Below, one piece after another: positions 1 through 8,314 of a stretch of DNA of 64,000 nt. This DNA comes from JALHNI01 sp965229305 (GTDB lineage: Bacteria; Acidobacteriota; Terriglobia; Bryobacterales; Bryobacteraceae). The stretch lies in contig CBDDIZ010000036.1 in NCBI GenBank assembly GCA_965229305.1, positions 186,001 to 250,000 of the forward strand, read 5' to 3'. The position numbers and the translations under genes are program-made. The notes beneath the pieces are model-generated. The model searched no databases. It was given only the letters and a program-made list of their open reading frames with translations, and had not been told where the DNA came from. Numbering within the stretch: the first letter of the stretch is position 1; each line of letters begins with the position of its first letter.

Positions 1-107
1 CGGCGCGCCTTCGGCGTGAAGCGCGGGGCGGTCTGCGCCACGAACGCTTCGAGCGATTGCGCGGACATCGCACCGGTCCACAGGAGAGCAAAAAACAGAA
101 ACCGCAT
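1..107 (-). CDS. N-terminus of a secreted protein, cut by the window edge
   Basis: An ATG at 107-105 opens a frame that runs off the left edge without a stop. The first residues (M-R-F-L-F-F-A-L-L-W-T-G-A-M-S-A-Q) have the charged start, hydrophobic core and small-residue end (A-M-S-A) of a Sec signal peptide, so the product is probably exported. Only about 35 codons are visible and no family can be named. It is divergent from the PQQ dehydrogenase, with only 32 bp between the two start codons. Confidence 0.55.
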   Translation of the reverse strand, partial: MRFLFFALLWTGAMSAQSLEAFVAQTAPRFTPKAR

Positions 108-139
108 CACGTCCCCAATGATAAATTGAGTAGCACCGC

Positions 140-2242
140 ATGACCTACTTCTGCCTCTTTCTGGTGGCCGCTTTGCCTCTGCTGGGGCAGACGGACTGGC
201 CGATGTTCGGGCACGACCCCGGCGCCCGCCGCTACTCCCCACTCAAGCAGATCACCCCGAAGAACGTCGCGCGCCTCCAACCGGCCTGGACCTTTCACAC
301 CGGCCAGCCCGGCTCCGAAGGCATCCCTGTCGTGGTCGGCGGCACGATGTATCTGGTGGCCGCCAACGGCCTCTTCGCCATCGAACCCGAAACCGGCAAG
401 CAACTCTGGCATCATCCGGCCACCCAAGTGGCCCTCCGCGGTTTAGCCTATTGGCCCGGCGACAAGACCACCCATGCGCGCCTGTTCGCTGGGGTGAAAG
501 GCGGCATGATCGCCATCGACGCGGTGACTGGCCAGCCCGCCACCGGCTTCGCCAACGAAGGCTTGCTCGATCTGCGCCAAGGCGTGCTGGGCGATCTGGC
601 CGATGCCAAGATCTCGCTGCAATCGCCGCCCACCGTCTACGGCGATCTGATCATCACCGGCAGTGCGAATGGCGAAGGGCAGCCGAGCCTCGGGGCTTAT
701 GGCGACATCCGCGCCTGGAATGCGCGTACCGGCAAGCTGGTTTGGACCTTCCACACGGTTCCCCGCCCCGGTGAGTTCGGTAACGACACCTGGCCGAAGG
801 ATGGCTGGAAGAATCGTTCCGGCACCAATGCCTGGGGCTTTCTAACCTTGGACGTCGCGCGCGGCATTCTATATGTGCCGCTCGGCTCTCCCACCGCGGA
901 CTTCTATGGCGCGGACCGGCATGGCGACGGTCTGTACGGCAACAGTCTGGTGGCGCTCGACGTGAAGACCGGCGAACGGAAGTGGCATCAGCAACTGGTG
1001 CATCACGATCTCTGGGATTACGACCCCGCCGCTGCCCCCGTCCTCTTCGAGGCTGTGCGAAACGGCAAACCGGTGCCCGCCGTCGCGCAGATCACCAAGA
1101 TGGGCATCCTGTTCGCCTTCAATCGCGTCACCGGCGAACCCCTTTACGGCATGGAGGAGCGGCCGGTACCGCAAACTACCGTCCCCGGCGAAAAGACCTC
1201 GCCCACGCAGCCGTTTCCGCTCAAGCCGCCGCCGCTCTCGCGCGTCACCTTCACTAAGGAAGAGATCTACAACCGCACGCCCGAGCACGCCGCCTTCTGC
1301 CGCGAGCTCTTCGAGAAAAACCAGATGACCATCGCCGAACTCTATACGCCGCTGCCGCTGGACCGCAATATCCTGATGTTCCCCAGCACGCTCGGCGGCG
1401 GTGGCTGGGGCGGCGTTTCCCACGACCCCTCGCTCGGCTTACTCTTCACCAACGTCAATAACCTCGGGCAATGGGGACACATGGAGAAACGTACGGATCC
1501 GAAGACCGGCGCCGTCACTTACGTGCGCACCTCGGCCTACGGCGCATACGCCCGCTTCTGGAATCGCGACACCCGCGTGCCCTGCACCAATCCGCCCTTT
1601 GGCGAGTTAGTCGCCGTCGACACTCGGACCGGCGACATCGCGTGGCGCTCGCCGCTCGGTACGTTTCCGGAGCTCGAGGCCCTTGGCGTGCGCGACACCG
1701 GCGCACCGAACCTCGGCGGCAGCATCGCCACCGCCGGCGGACTCGTCTTCATCGGCGCCACCAACGACAGCCGATTCCGCGCCTTCGATTCCCGCACCGG
1801 CAAACTCGTTTGGGACCAGCCCATCGACGCCAACGGCCACACGATTCCCATCACCTATCAAGGCAAAAACGGCAAGCAGTATGTGGCCATCATGGCGACC
1901 GGCGGAGGCGGCTTCTTCGGCGGCACGCCCAGCGACAGCCTAATGGCGTTCGCCCTGGGTGACCAAGTGGCGCCCGCCATCTCCGCGGCCCCAAAGCGCA
2001 CCCCGCCCGCGATTGCGACAGCGAAGCAAGGGCCCAGCGTGTTACCGCCTGGTCCCGGTCAGGCCCTGGTCTTGCGCACCTGCGGAAGCACCTGCCACAA
2101 CGTCGCTACCGTCACTGGCTTACGCCGCGATCGCAAGGCCTGGACCGCCATGGTGGACAGCATGCTGGCCCGCGGAGCCACCGCCAAGGACGACGAAGTC
2201 CGCGTCATCGTGGACTATCTCTCGACCCATTTCGCGCCTTAG
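140..2242 (+). CDS. PQQ-dependent quinoprotein dehydrogenase with C-terminal cytochrome-like tail
   Basis: A 700-residue secreted protein that begins with a short hydrophobic signal ending near L-L-G-Q-T. The body is a PQQ-type beta-propeller: repeated blades carry phrases such as LVWTFHT, ALDVKTGERKW and AVDTRTGDIAW, as in quinoprotein alcohol/glucose dehydrogenases that oxidise sugars or alcohols in the periplasm and pass electrons to the respiratory chain. The last ~55 residues resemble the small cytochrome c module common on acidobacterial quinoproteins (a conserved trailing VDYLSTHF), but the heme site at 648-653 reads C-G-S-T-C-H. That is CX3CH rather than the usual CX2CH. The substrate is not predictable. 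The stop overlaps the convergent MBL gene by 4 bp. Confidence 0.88.
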   Translation: MTYFCLFLVAALPLLGQTDWPMFGHDPGARRYSPLKQITPKNVARLQPAWTFHTGQPGSEGIPVVVGGTMYLVAANGLFAIEPETGKQLWHHPATQVALRGLAYWPGDKTTHARLFAGVKGGMIAIDAVTGQPATGFANEGLLDLRQGVLGDLADAKISLQSPPTVYGDLIITGSANGEGQPSLGAYGDIRAWNARTGKLVWTFHTVPRPGEFGNDTWPKDGWKNRSGTNAWGFLTLDVARGILYVPLGSPTADFYGADRHGDGLYGNSLVALDVKTGERKWHQQLVHHDLWDYDPAAAPVLFEAVRNGKPVPAVAQITKMGILFAFNRVTGEPLYGMEERPVPQTTVPGEKTSPTQPFPLKPPPLSRVTFTKEEIYNRTPEHAAFCRELFEKNQMTIAELYTPLPLDRNILMFPSTLGGGGWGGVSHDPSLGLLFTNVNNLGQWGHMEKRTDPKTGAVTYVRTSAYGAYARFWNRDTRVPCTNPPFGELVAVDTRTGDIAWRSPLGTFPELEALGVRDTGAPNLGGSIATAGGLVFIGATNDSRFRAFDSRTGKLVWDQPIDANGHTIPITYQGKNGKQYVAIMATGGGGFFGGTPSDSLMAFALGDQVAPAISAAPKRTPPAIATAKQGPSVLPPGPGQALVLRTCGSTCHNVATVTGLRRDRKAWTAMVDSMLARGATAKDDEVRVIVDYLSTHFAP

Positions 2243-3033
2243 CGCTCGGTCTCGAGCGCCTTCAGATAACGCCGCGACGAATGCTGCACCACGCGGTGCG
2301 CTTCTGGACGAATGACGAAGCCGGGCCACGCGCCATACAGTGTGTCGAACTCCCAAGGCTCGAGCGTGGCCGCAATCCGCTCCACTGTCCCCGCCGAAAG
2401 CGGCAGGTAATTCGGATAGCTATACATGAAGCTGACATGTTCGCGATCCGCACAAACCTGCGGCAAGTCGCCCGCAAACAGCGCCCCACGCTGGGCATCG
2501 TGCAACACCTGATAGCCGGCAAAGTGCCCGCCCAGCCGCAGGAGCGTGGCCCAATCGTTCAGGCGGTGTTGCTCGCCGCCCCAGAAGCGCAGCGACGGGT
2601 CCGGCCGCTGCACGTGCTCGCGGTCACGCTCATGCAGATACACCGGTACGCCAAACACGCGCGCCCAATCCACCATCGCCGAGTAATAATGCGGATGCGA
2701 CACCGCCATGGCCGAAAGGCCACCCAGTTCGTACACGCGATCGATGGTCGGCTGGTCCAGCAACGAGACGCAATCCCAAAGCACGTTGCCTTCGGGGTGC
2801 TGAATCAATAGCGCTCGCTGACCAATCGCAAACTTAGGATTCGTGTGAATGCCCCAAACGCCGGGGCCTTCTTCGAAGATGCGATTGGTGTGCGTATGAG
2901 CGAGATCGGTCAGCCATTGCTGCCCCTCGAAGCCCACATACTGACGTTCATCCAGGCAGATCGGACACGAAGCCGGCGGCGCAGCCATAGCAGGATACTG
3001 GGTGCCGCAGGTAACGCAGATCCAATGGTGCAT
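2239..3033 (-). CDS. Rubredoxin-like N-terminus plus MBL-fold metallohydrolase
   Basis: A 264-residue cytoplasmic protein. The N-terminus has two CX2C knuckles (WICVTCG and CPICL, residues 6-26), typical of a rubredoxin or zinc-ribbon module. The rest looks like a metallo-beta-lactamase-fold domain, but the usual HxHxDH metal motif reads S-H-P-H-Y-Y, so the canonical Asp-His is missing. Later metal-ligand-like positions include GGHFAGYQ and FAGDLPQ. Its ATG overlaps the stop of the DUF1501 reading frame (TGATG), so it is the last gene of the DUF1553-DUF1501 unit. The reaction is unknown; hydrolase chemistry is inferred from the fold only. Confidence 0.75.
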   Translation of the reverse strand: MHHWICVTCGTQYPAMAAPPASCPICLDERQYVGFEGQQWLTDLAHTHTNRIFEEGPGVWGIHTNPKFAIGQRALLIQHPEGNVLWDCVSLLDQPTIDRVYELGGLSAMAVSHPHYYSAMVDWARVFGVPVYLHERDREHVQRPDPSLRFWGGEQHRLNDWATLLRLGGHFAGYQVLHDAQRGALFAGDLPQVCADREHVSFMYSYPNYLPLSAGTVERIAATLEPWEFDTLYGAWPGFVIRPEAHRVVQHSSRRYLKALETER

Positions 3034-4453
3034 CAGGCCAACAGTTCTTTGATGAGGCTGCCCCCGACGATCGTAGGACGCTCGGCGCGCCCATTGTGCA
3101 AGTAAGTCAATTGGATATGATCCAGCCCCAGCAGGTGCAGGATGGTCGCGTGAATGTCGTGAACATGCGCGGGACGCTCCACCGCGCGCAACCCGATCTC
3201 GTCGGTGGTCCCGACGGCTTGCCCCGGCTTAATGCCGGCGCCGGCAAAGAACATCGTAAAGCCCCACGGATTATGATCGCGGCCATCGCCCTTCTCGTTG
3301 AAAGGCGTGCGGCCGAACTCGCCGCCCCACACCACCAGCGTCTCGTCCAGTAAGCCGCGAGCCTTCAGGTCCGGTCAGCAAACCGGCGATCGGCTTGTCC
3401 GACGCCCGGCACCACTTGGCGTGATTCGCTTCGATGTTCTGATGCGCATCCCACCCCGAGCCCGAGCCGCAGTACAGTTCCACGAACCGCACGCCGCGCT
3501 CCACCAGCCGACGCGCCTGCAGACAGTTGCGGCCGTAATTCAAGGTCGCCGGGTCGTCCATACCATAGAGCTTCCGCGTGGCCTCGGACTCCTGCGAAAG
3601 ATCCACCGCCTCCGGGCCGGCCGCCTGCATCTGATAGGCGAGTTCAAACGAGCGCACGCGGGCATCGAGTTCGGAATCGTCTTCCTTCCCTGCCCCGAAG
3701 CGCGCGTTCAACTGCTTCAGGTAAGCCAACTTGCTCAGTTGCTGGTCGCTGGTGGCGCCGCCGCCGGGCTTCAGATTCAGAATCGGCGTATCCCCCGTGC
3801 GGAACTGCGTGCCCTGGAAAGTCGCCGGCAGAAAGCCCGCGCTCCAGTTCTTGGTTCCGCCCAAAGGCTCTTTGTCATCCTGCATCACGACGAACGAAGG
3901 AAGGTTGCGATTCGCTGTCCCCCAGGCCGTAAGTGGTCCACGCGCCGAGCGACGGTCGCCCCGCCAGGATGTCCCCGGTATTCATCTGGCAAACACTGCC
4001 GACATGGTTCAAACCATTCGCCCAGCAACTGCGCAAGACAGCGAGTTCGTCGGCGTGCTGCGCGATGTGCGGATACCAGTCCGAAACCCACAGGCCGGAT
4101 TGACCATGCTGCTTGAACTCCCGCTTGGACGCCATGATGGCGTTGTTGCCGGTCCCCATGGCCGTGATCAGCTTGCCGTAGGAGGCGGGCATGGGCTGCC
4201 CGTGCAAATCCTTCAGCTTCGGCTTGGGGTCGAAAAGGTCGATGTGGCTGGGGCCGCCTTCCATGAACAGGAAGATGACGCTCTTCGCCTTGGGCGCATG
4301 ATGCGGCGCATGCGCGGCGAGCAAGTCGCCTTTCGTCGGTGCCACTTCGGCCATCAAGGATGAAAGAGCCAAGCCAGCTAAGCCGCTACCGGCCGCCGTG
4401 AAGAACTCGCGCCGGGAGCGCACGGGCCAGTGATGCTGCAATCGTTCAAGCAT
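3033..4453 (-). pseudogene. DUF1501 family protein broken by two frameshifts
   Basis: Three consecutive minus-strand frames together make one DUF1501 protein of about 471 residues. The first part starts at ATG 4453 with a twin-arginine-like leader (SRREFF), then FLFMEGGPSHIDLFDPKP. It breaks near 3888-3896, where TTCG is tandemly duplicated; the next frame resumes with M-Q-D-D-K-E-P-L-G-G. It breaks again near 3372, where one extra G precedes ACCTGAAGG; the third frame resumes with VVWGGEFGRTPF and ends at 3033. DUF1501 proteins (sulfatase-like fold) are exported partners of DUF1549/DUF1553 proteins in planctomycetes and Solibacter relatives. The upstream gene ends 2 bp before this start. The breaks may be real or assembly errors. 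Confidence 0.8.
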
Positions 4454-4455
4454 GG

Positions 4456-6669
4456 CTAGTTGATGTACAAAAATTCGTTCGAGTTCAGCAGCGCGTGGCA
4501 AAGGTCCACCAGCACCGCCGCCTCGACGGGCTTCACGCCCTCGGGCAGTTTGTCCGGCAAGGTGAGCGACCCGGGACGCGCTTCCAGCACGCTCTGATGA
4601 CGCGTGAAGAACTCCTGCGCCAGGGTCTTCTCTTCCGCACTCGCCGGCCGCGAATACACCAGACGATACGCTCGATCCACCATCGCGTCCCGCGAGAGAC
4701 CGGCATCGTTCAGCACGCGCGCCGCCAAGCCCTTGGACCAATCCAACACCAGATCGCTGTTCATCAGCTCCAGCGCCTGCGACGGCGTCACCGTCTGATT
4801 GCGCCGCGCACAGCTTTCGTGCGTATCCGGCATATCGAACGCCTCGAACATCGGGTACCGCGTATTGCGGCGCACAAAGATGTAGATACTGCGCCGGCGC
4901 GCCTCGTCGAGCGCCTCGTTCGCCTTCCACCCCCCGCGCGTTTCCACGCCCGCGGGCAACGGCGGGAACACTCCCGGCCCGTACATCTTCGCATTCAACA
5001 AACCGCTCACGGTCAGCATGGAATCGCGTAGCGACTCTCCTTCCAACCGCCGCCGATTAAAGCGCCACAGCAGCTTGTTCTCCGGATCCGCCTGCGCCGA
5101 AGCCGCCACCGTGTCCGAACTCTGCTGATAGGTCTGCGAAAGCATGATCTCGCGGTGCAGCTTCTTCAGGCTCCAGCCGTCGCGCATGAAGCGGAACGCC
5201 AGGTCGTCAAGCAATTCCCGGTGCGAAGGACGCTCCCCCATCACGCCAAAGTCTGAAGGCGTTCCGACCAGGCCGCGCCCGAAATGATAATGCCAAACGC
5301 GATTGACGATCACGCGCGCCGTCAACGGATTCTTCGCGTCCGTCAGCCATTTGGCCAGCGCCGTCCGGCGTCCACTCTTGCCCGCCATGGGCGGCGTCAC
5401 GGAAATGTCGCTCGCATCGAGGATCGAGAGAAAGCCCGGCTGCACCTCCGCTTCTTCCGCATCGTAAGCCCCGCCTCGCAGAATGTGCGTCTTCGGCACC
5501 GCCGCCGCGTCCTCCACCATGGTCATCGCGATCGGCAACTCCGCGGGCTTCAGCGCATCGAACGTCCGCAACTTCGCCTCGAGCTTGGCGTAGGTGGCCT
5601 TCGCCTCCCCCTTCAAGCCCTTCGCGACTTCCTTGTCGTCAAACGTCAGTTGCGGCATGGCCTTGTAGTACATCTGCCACTGCATCGGAGTCCGTTTGGC
5701 CGGATCGGTATCCACCGACTGCTGAATGCCCTCGGGAAACTTGTCGTAGTTCTCTTTCACGCGATACTCCCGCTGCGCCTTCAGCAGGGCTCCGATCTCC
5801 GCGCGAACCTCGGCCGTCGCCGTCTCCCAAACCTTCAGTTGCTTCTCGTGAGCACTTTGCTGCTGCTGCGACGAGAGCACCGCGGCATCGTCGATGTGCA
5901 AACCGGCAAAGAAGGATTGCAGCCGGTAGTAGTCCTTATGCAGAATCGGGTCGAACTTATGGTCATGACAGCGCGCACAACCAAAGGTAAGTCCCATGAA
6001 CGTCGAACCAACTACATCGGTAATGTCGTTCAATAACTCCTGCCGGCGCTGATAAAGATTGCGCGCGTTATATTCGTCCGGAAAATGGCGATTGAAGCCC
6101 GTAGCCACCAGCGCCTGCGGGTCGCCCGGAAACATCTCATCGCCCGCTAACTGCTCTTGCACAAAACGGTCATAGGGTTTGTCCGCGTTCAGACTCTGAA
6201 TCACATAGTCGCGATAGCGCCAGATGTTGGGCCGCGTCTCATCGGCCTTAAAGCCCTCGCTATCCGCATAGCGAGCCAGGTCAAGCCAATGCCGCCCCCA
6301 GCGTTCGCCATAGCGGGACGAAGCCAGCAGCCGATCGACCACTTTGGCGAAAGCCTGCGGCGACGAGTCCGCCACAAACGCCTGCGTCTCTTCCGGCGTC
6401 GGCGGCACACCCGTCAGATCAAGTGTCGCCCGGCGCAGCAACGTCACTTTGTCGGCAGACGGATTCGGGGCAAGGCCCTTCGCTTGGAGCTTGGCGTGGA
6501 CGAAAGAATCGATGCGGCTCAGGTTGGGCAGCGGCGGCGCCTGCTCGCGGATCGGCTGGAACGCCCACCAGCGCTTCTGCGCCAAAGTGAAGTCCTTGCG
6601 CTCTGCCTCCGCCGCAAATGCACTGCTCAGGCAGACCAGAATAAAGCCCGAACGCCAGCCAAATTTCAT
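4456..6669 (-). CDS. DUF1549/DUF1553 secreted protein (planctomycete-type cytochrome partner)
   Basis: A 737-residue exported protein. I chose ATG 6669 rather than the in-frame GTG at 6675 because GAGG lies 7 bases upstream and a good signal peptide follows (FILVCLSSAFAAEA). The N-terminal half matches DUF1549 (DRLLASSRYGERWGRHWLDLARYADSEG), the C-terminal half DUF1553 (LTARVIVNRVWHYHFGRGLV and MNSDLVLDWSKGLAARVL). A CARCH motif near residue 231 could bind heme c. The separate N-terminal cytochrome (PSCYT1) domain often seen in this family is absent. It is the first gene of a unit with the frameshifted DUF1501 gene. The function of these pairs is unproven; a role in polysaccharide degradation is often suggested. 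Confidence 0.85.
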   Translation of the reverse strand: MKFGWRSGFILVCLSSAFAAEAERKDFTLAQKRWWAFQPIREQAPPLPNLSRIDSFVHAKLQAKGLAPNPSADKVTLLRRATLDLTGVPPTPEETQAFVADSSPQAFAKVVDRLLASSRYGERWGRHWLDLARYADSEGFKADETRPNIWRYRDYVIQSLNADKPYDRFVQEQLAGDEMFPGDPQALVATGFNRHFPDEYNARNLYQRRQELLNDITDVVGSTFMGLTFGCARCHDHKFDPILHKDYYRLQSFFAGLHIDDAAVLSSQQQQSAHEKQLKVWETATAEVRAEIGALLKAQREYRVKENYDKFPEGIQQSVDTDPAKRTPMQWQMYYKAMPQLTFDDKEVAKGLKGEAKATYAKLEAKLRTFDALKPAELPIAMTMVEDAAAVPKTHILRGGAYDAEEAEVQPGFLSILDASDISVTPPMAGKSGRRTALAKWLTDAKNPLTARVIVNRVWHYHFGRGLVGTPSDFGVMGERPSHRELLDDLAFRFMRDGWSLKKLHREIMLSQTYQQSSDTVAASAQADPENKLLWRFNRRRLEGESLRDSMLTVSGLLNAKMYGPGVFPPLPAGVETRGGWKANEALDEARRRSIYIFVRRNTRYPMFEAFDMPDTHESCARRNQTVTPSQALELMNSDLVLDWSKGLAARVLNDAGLSRDAMVDRAYRLVYSRPASAEEKTLAQEFFTRHQSVLEARPGSLTLPDKLPEGVKPVEAAVLVDLCHALLNSNEFLYIN

Positions 6670-6690
6670 GCACACACCTCGCCGTCGAAC

Positions 6691-6718
6691 GCGAGCATAA
6701 TATCACAGATATGCTTGC
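6691..6718. promoter_or_regulatory. Imperfect palindrome upstream of the DUF1553-DUF1501 unit
   Basis: AGCATA (6694-6699) and TATGCT (6710-6715) form perfect inverted arms around a 10-bp AT-rich centre. Outer GC/GC pairs extend the symmetry to 28 bp with one mismatch. It lies 22-49 bp upstream of the ATG at 6669, where a promoter or operator is expected. No T-run follows, so it does not look like a terminator for the gene ending at 6740. The binding protein is unknown. Confidence 0.4.
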
Positions 6719-6739
6719 AAATACAGGGGGATGAAGCGC

Positions 6740-8314
6740 TTAGCGGACGCTCAGCGTGGTGGCATTACTGGCGACGCCGTTCTGGGTCATCAGCAGTGAG
6801 TAAGTACCAGTACGAAGGTTGGAGGGTACTTGAATATTCACCTGGTAAAGCCCCAGATAGCCGGGCGTCACGCCGGCATAGAGCACGGCTACCGCGGCGC
6901 CGTTCAGCGTCACCGTCGGCGCCACCATCGCCTCATTCGCCGTGCTCGGAATCTCACCCGCCGCCAGCGACCGGCGCAGCCGCCCCAGACCGGTCGTGTA
7001 GATGACAGCGTAGCTGCCCGCGGCGATCGGATTGCGCTCGGTGATCACCTGATTCGTGAGCGCATCCACCGCCACCGCCGGGCCGGAACCGCCTTCGTTC
7101 AGCGTGAAAACGCCGGGAGCCTGATCGGCCACGCGCAGCGTCAGTTGATTGCTCACCTGGTCGCCCCGGCGGATCTGCAGGGCCGCCTCTCCGGTCGCTA
7201 ACTCGAACGGCAGGAAGGCATTGATCTGGGTGGGCGCAATGAAGTAAAGCGGCAAGGCATTGCCATTCACCAGCACCGACGTCGAGTCGAGTTCCCGCGG
7301 CAGTTGATTGCCGCCCGCCACCTTCACGCCATCGGCGAAGTCCTCGCCAAAGATCGCCACGATCGAGCCCGGCGCCATCGGCAACGCAGACTCGTAGGTT
7401 GCCGCACTCGCCACGCTGTCCAAAAATGGCGTCTTCACCACCGTCACGCCGCACGCCGACGGACTCGTACTCGGCCACAGCGCCGGATAGTTTGCCAAGT
7501 AGTCGTCGTAGATGCTCTGGCGCCACACGTACCAACTGATCGCATTCGGCTGGAGCTCCCGCAGAGCGCAGTTCCAGTCCTTAAGCTCCGCCTCCGTTGG
7601 AAAACGGCTGGCCTCCCCGCAATTCCGGCAGCGGAACGCCTGCCCGTCGATCACGGCTTCGGCGCTCATTCGCGTCTTCACAAATTCGAGCGAGCGGCGC
7701 AGATTGGTCAGCCCTTGGTCCTTCAGATAGCCGCTGCGCTCAAACGGATAGAACCACACGCCGACCAAGTCGGCCACGCCGGTCTGATCGGCGTACTTAT
7801 TGGCGATACAGGCATTATCCTTGTAGACGGCGCCGCCCGGCGCCCAGGAATCTGGCGCTCCGATGTCGTGAAAGATCTTCGCTTCCGGCCAGATCTTACG
7901 AATCTCGGTGCGCAGCGTGCGCAAGTCCGCCGCGCTGATCTGGCCACACAAGCTGTTCTCGTAAGTCCACGGATTCACCCAGTAGGGCTCGTTGAAAACG
8001 AAGAGCCCCTTCACCAGGCTGGCGCGCGACTGCGCGTAACGGATAAAGCTCTGCCCCGTGGGCGAGATCGTCCACGCGCCATTCGAGAGGGTATAGGGCG
8101 GGTTGTAGACGCCAATAATCAGCTTCAGACCGTTGCGGTCCGCGGCATCGAACGTGGTGGCCCAATTGGACGGATTGCCGTCCACGGTCATCACCACAAA
8201 GCTGTATCCCAGGCTCTTCAAGCGCGGGAAGTCCGAGACGGTAGGCCAATGCGTCCCCGTCTCCACTTCGGCGGCCAGACAAGTCGCCAACAGAAACAGC
8301 CACCAATGCTTCAA
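6740..8314 (-). CDS. Secreted GH-A-like TIM barrel with C-terminal TIGR03437 domain
   Basis: A 524-residue protein with a short signal peptide (MKHWWLFLLATCLAAE). Residues ~20-290 read as a (beta/alpha)8 barrel: LGYSFVVMTVDGN, LIIGVYNPPY, then F-V-F-N-E-P at 105-110. An Asn-Glu-Pro at the end of a strand is the acid/base signature of clan GH-A glycosidases. A second catalytic Glu is not obvious, so activity is uncertain. Residues ~300-524 match the Solibacter-type C-terminal domain TIGR03437 (APGSIVAIFGEDFA, YFIAPTQINAFLPFE, PGYLGLYQVNIQVP). The start overlaps the GT4 gene by 4 bp, which puts it at the 3' end of the exopolysaccharide operon and suggests a polysaccharide-trimming or binding role. 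Confidence 0.75.
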   Translation of the reverse strand: MKHWWLFLLATCLAAEVETGTHWPTVSDFPRLKSLGYSFVVMTVDGNPSNWATTFDAADRNGLKLIIGVYNPPYTLSNGAWTISPTGQSFIRYAQSRASLVKGLFVFNEPYWVNPWTYENSLCGQISAADLRTLRTEIRKIWPEAKIFHDIGAPDSWAPGGAVYKDNACIANKYADQTGVADLVGVWFYPFERSGYLKDQGLTNLRRSLEFVKTRMSAEAVIDGQAFRCRNCGEASRFPTEAELKDWNCALRELQPNAISWYVWRQSIYDDYLANYPALWPSTSPSACGVTVVKTPFLDSVASAATYESALPMAPGSIVAIFGEDFADGVKVAGGNQLPRELDSTSVLVNGNALPLYFIAPTQINAFLPFELATGEAALQIRRGDQVSNQLTLRVADQAPGVFTLNEGGSGPAVAVDALTNQVITERNPIAAGSYAVIYTTGLGRLRRSLAAGEIPSTANEAMVAPTVTLNGAAVAVLYAGVTPGYLGLYQVNIQVPSNLRTGTYSLLMTQNGVASNATTLSVR

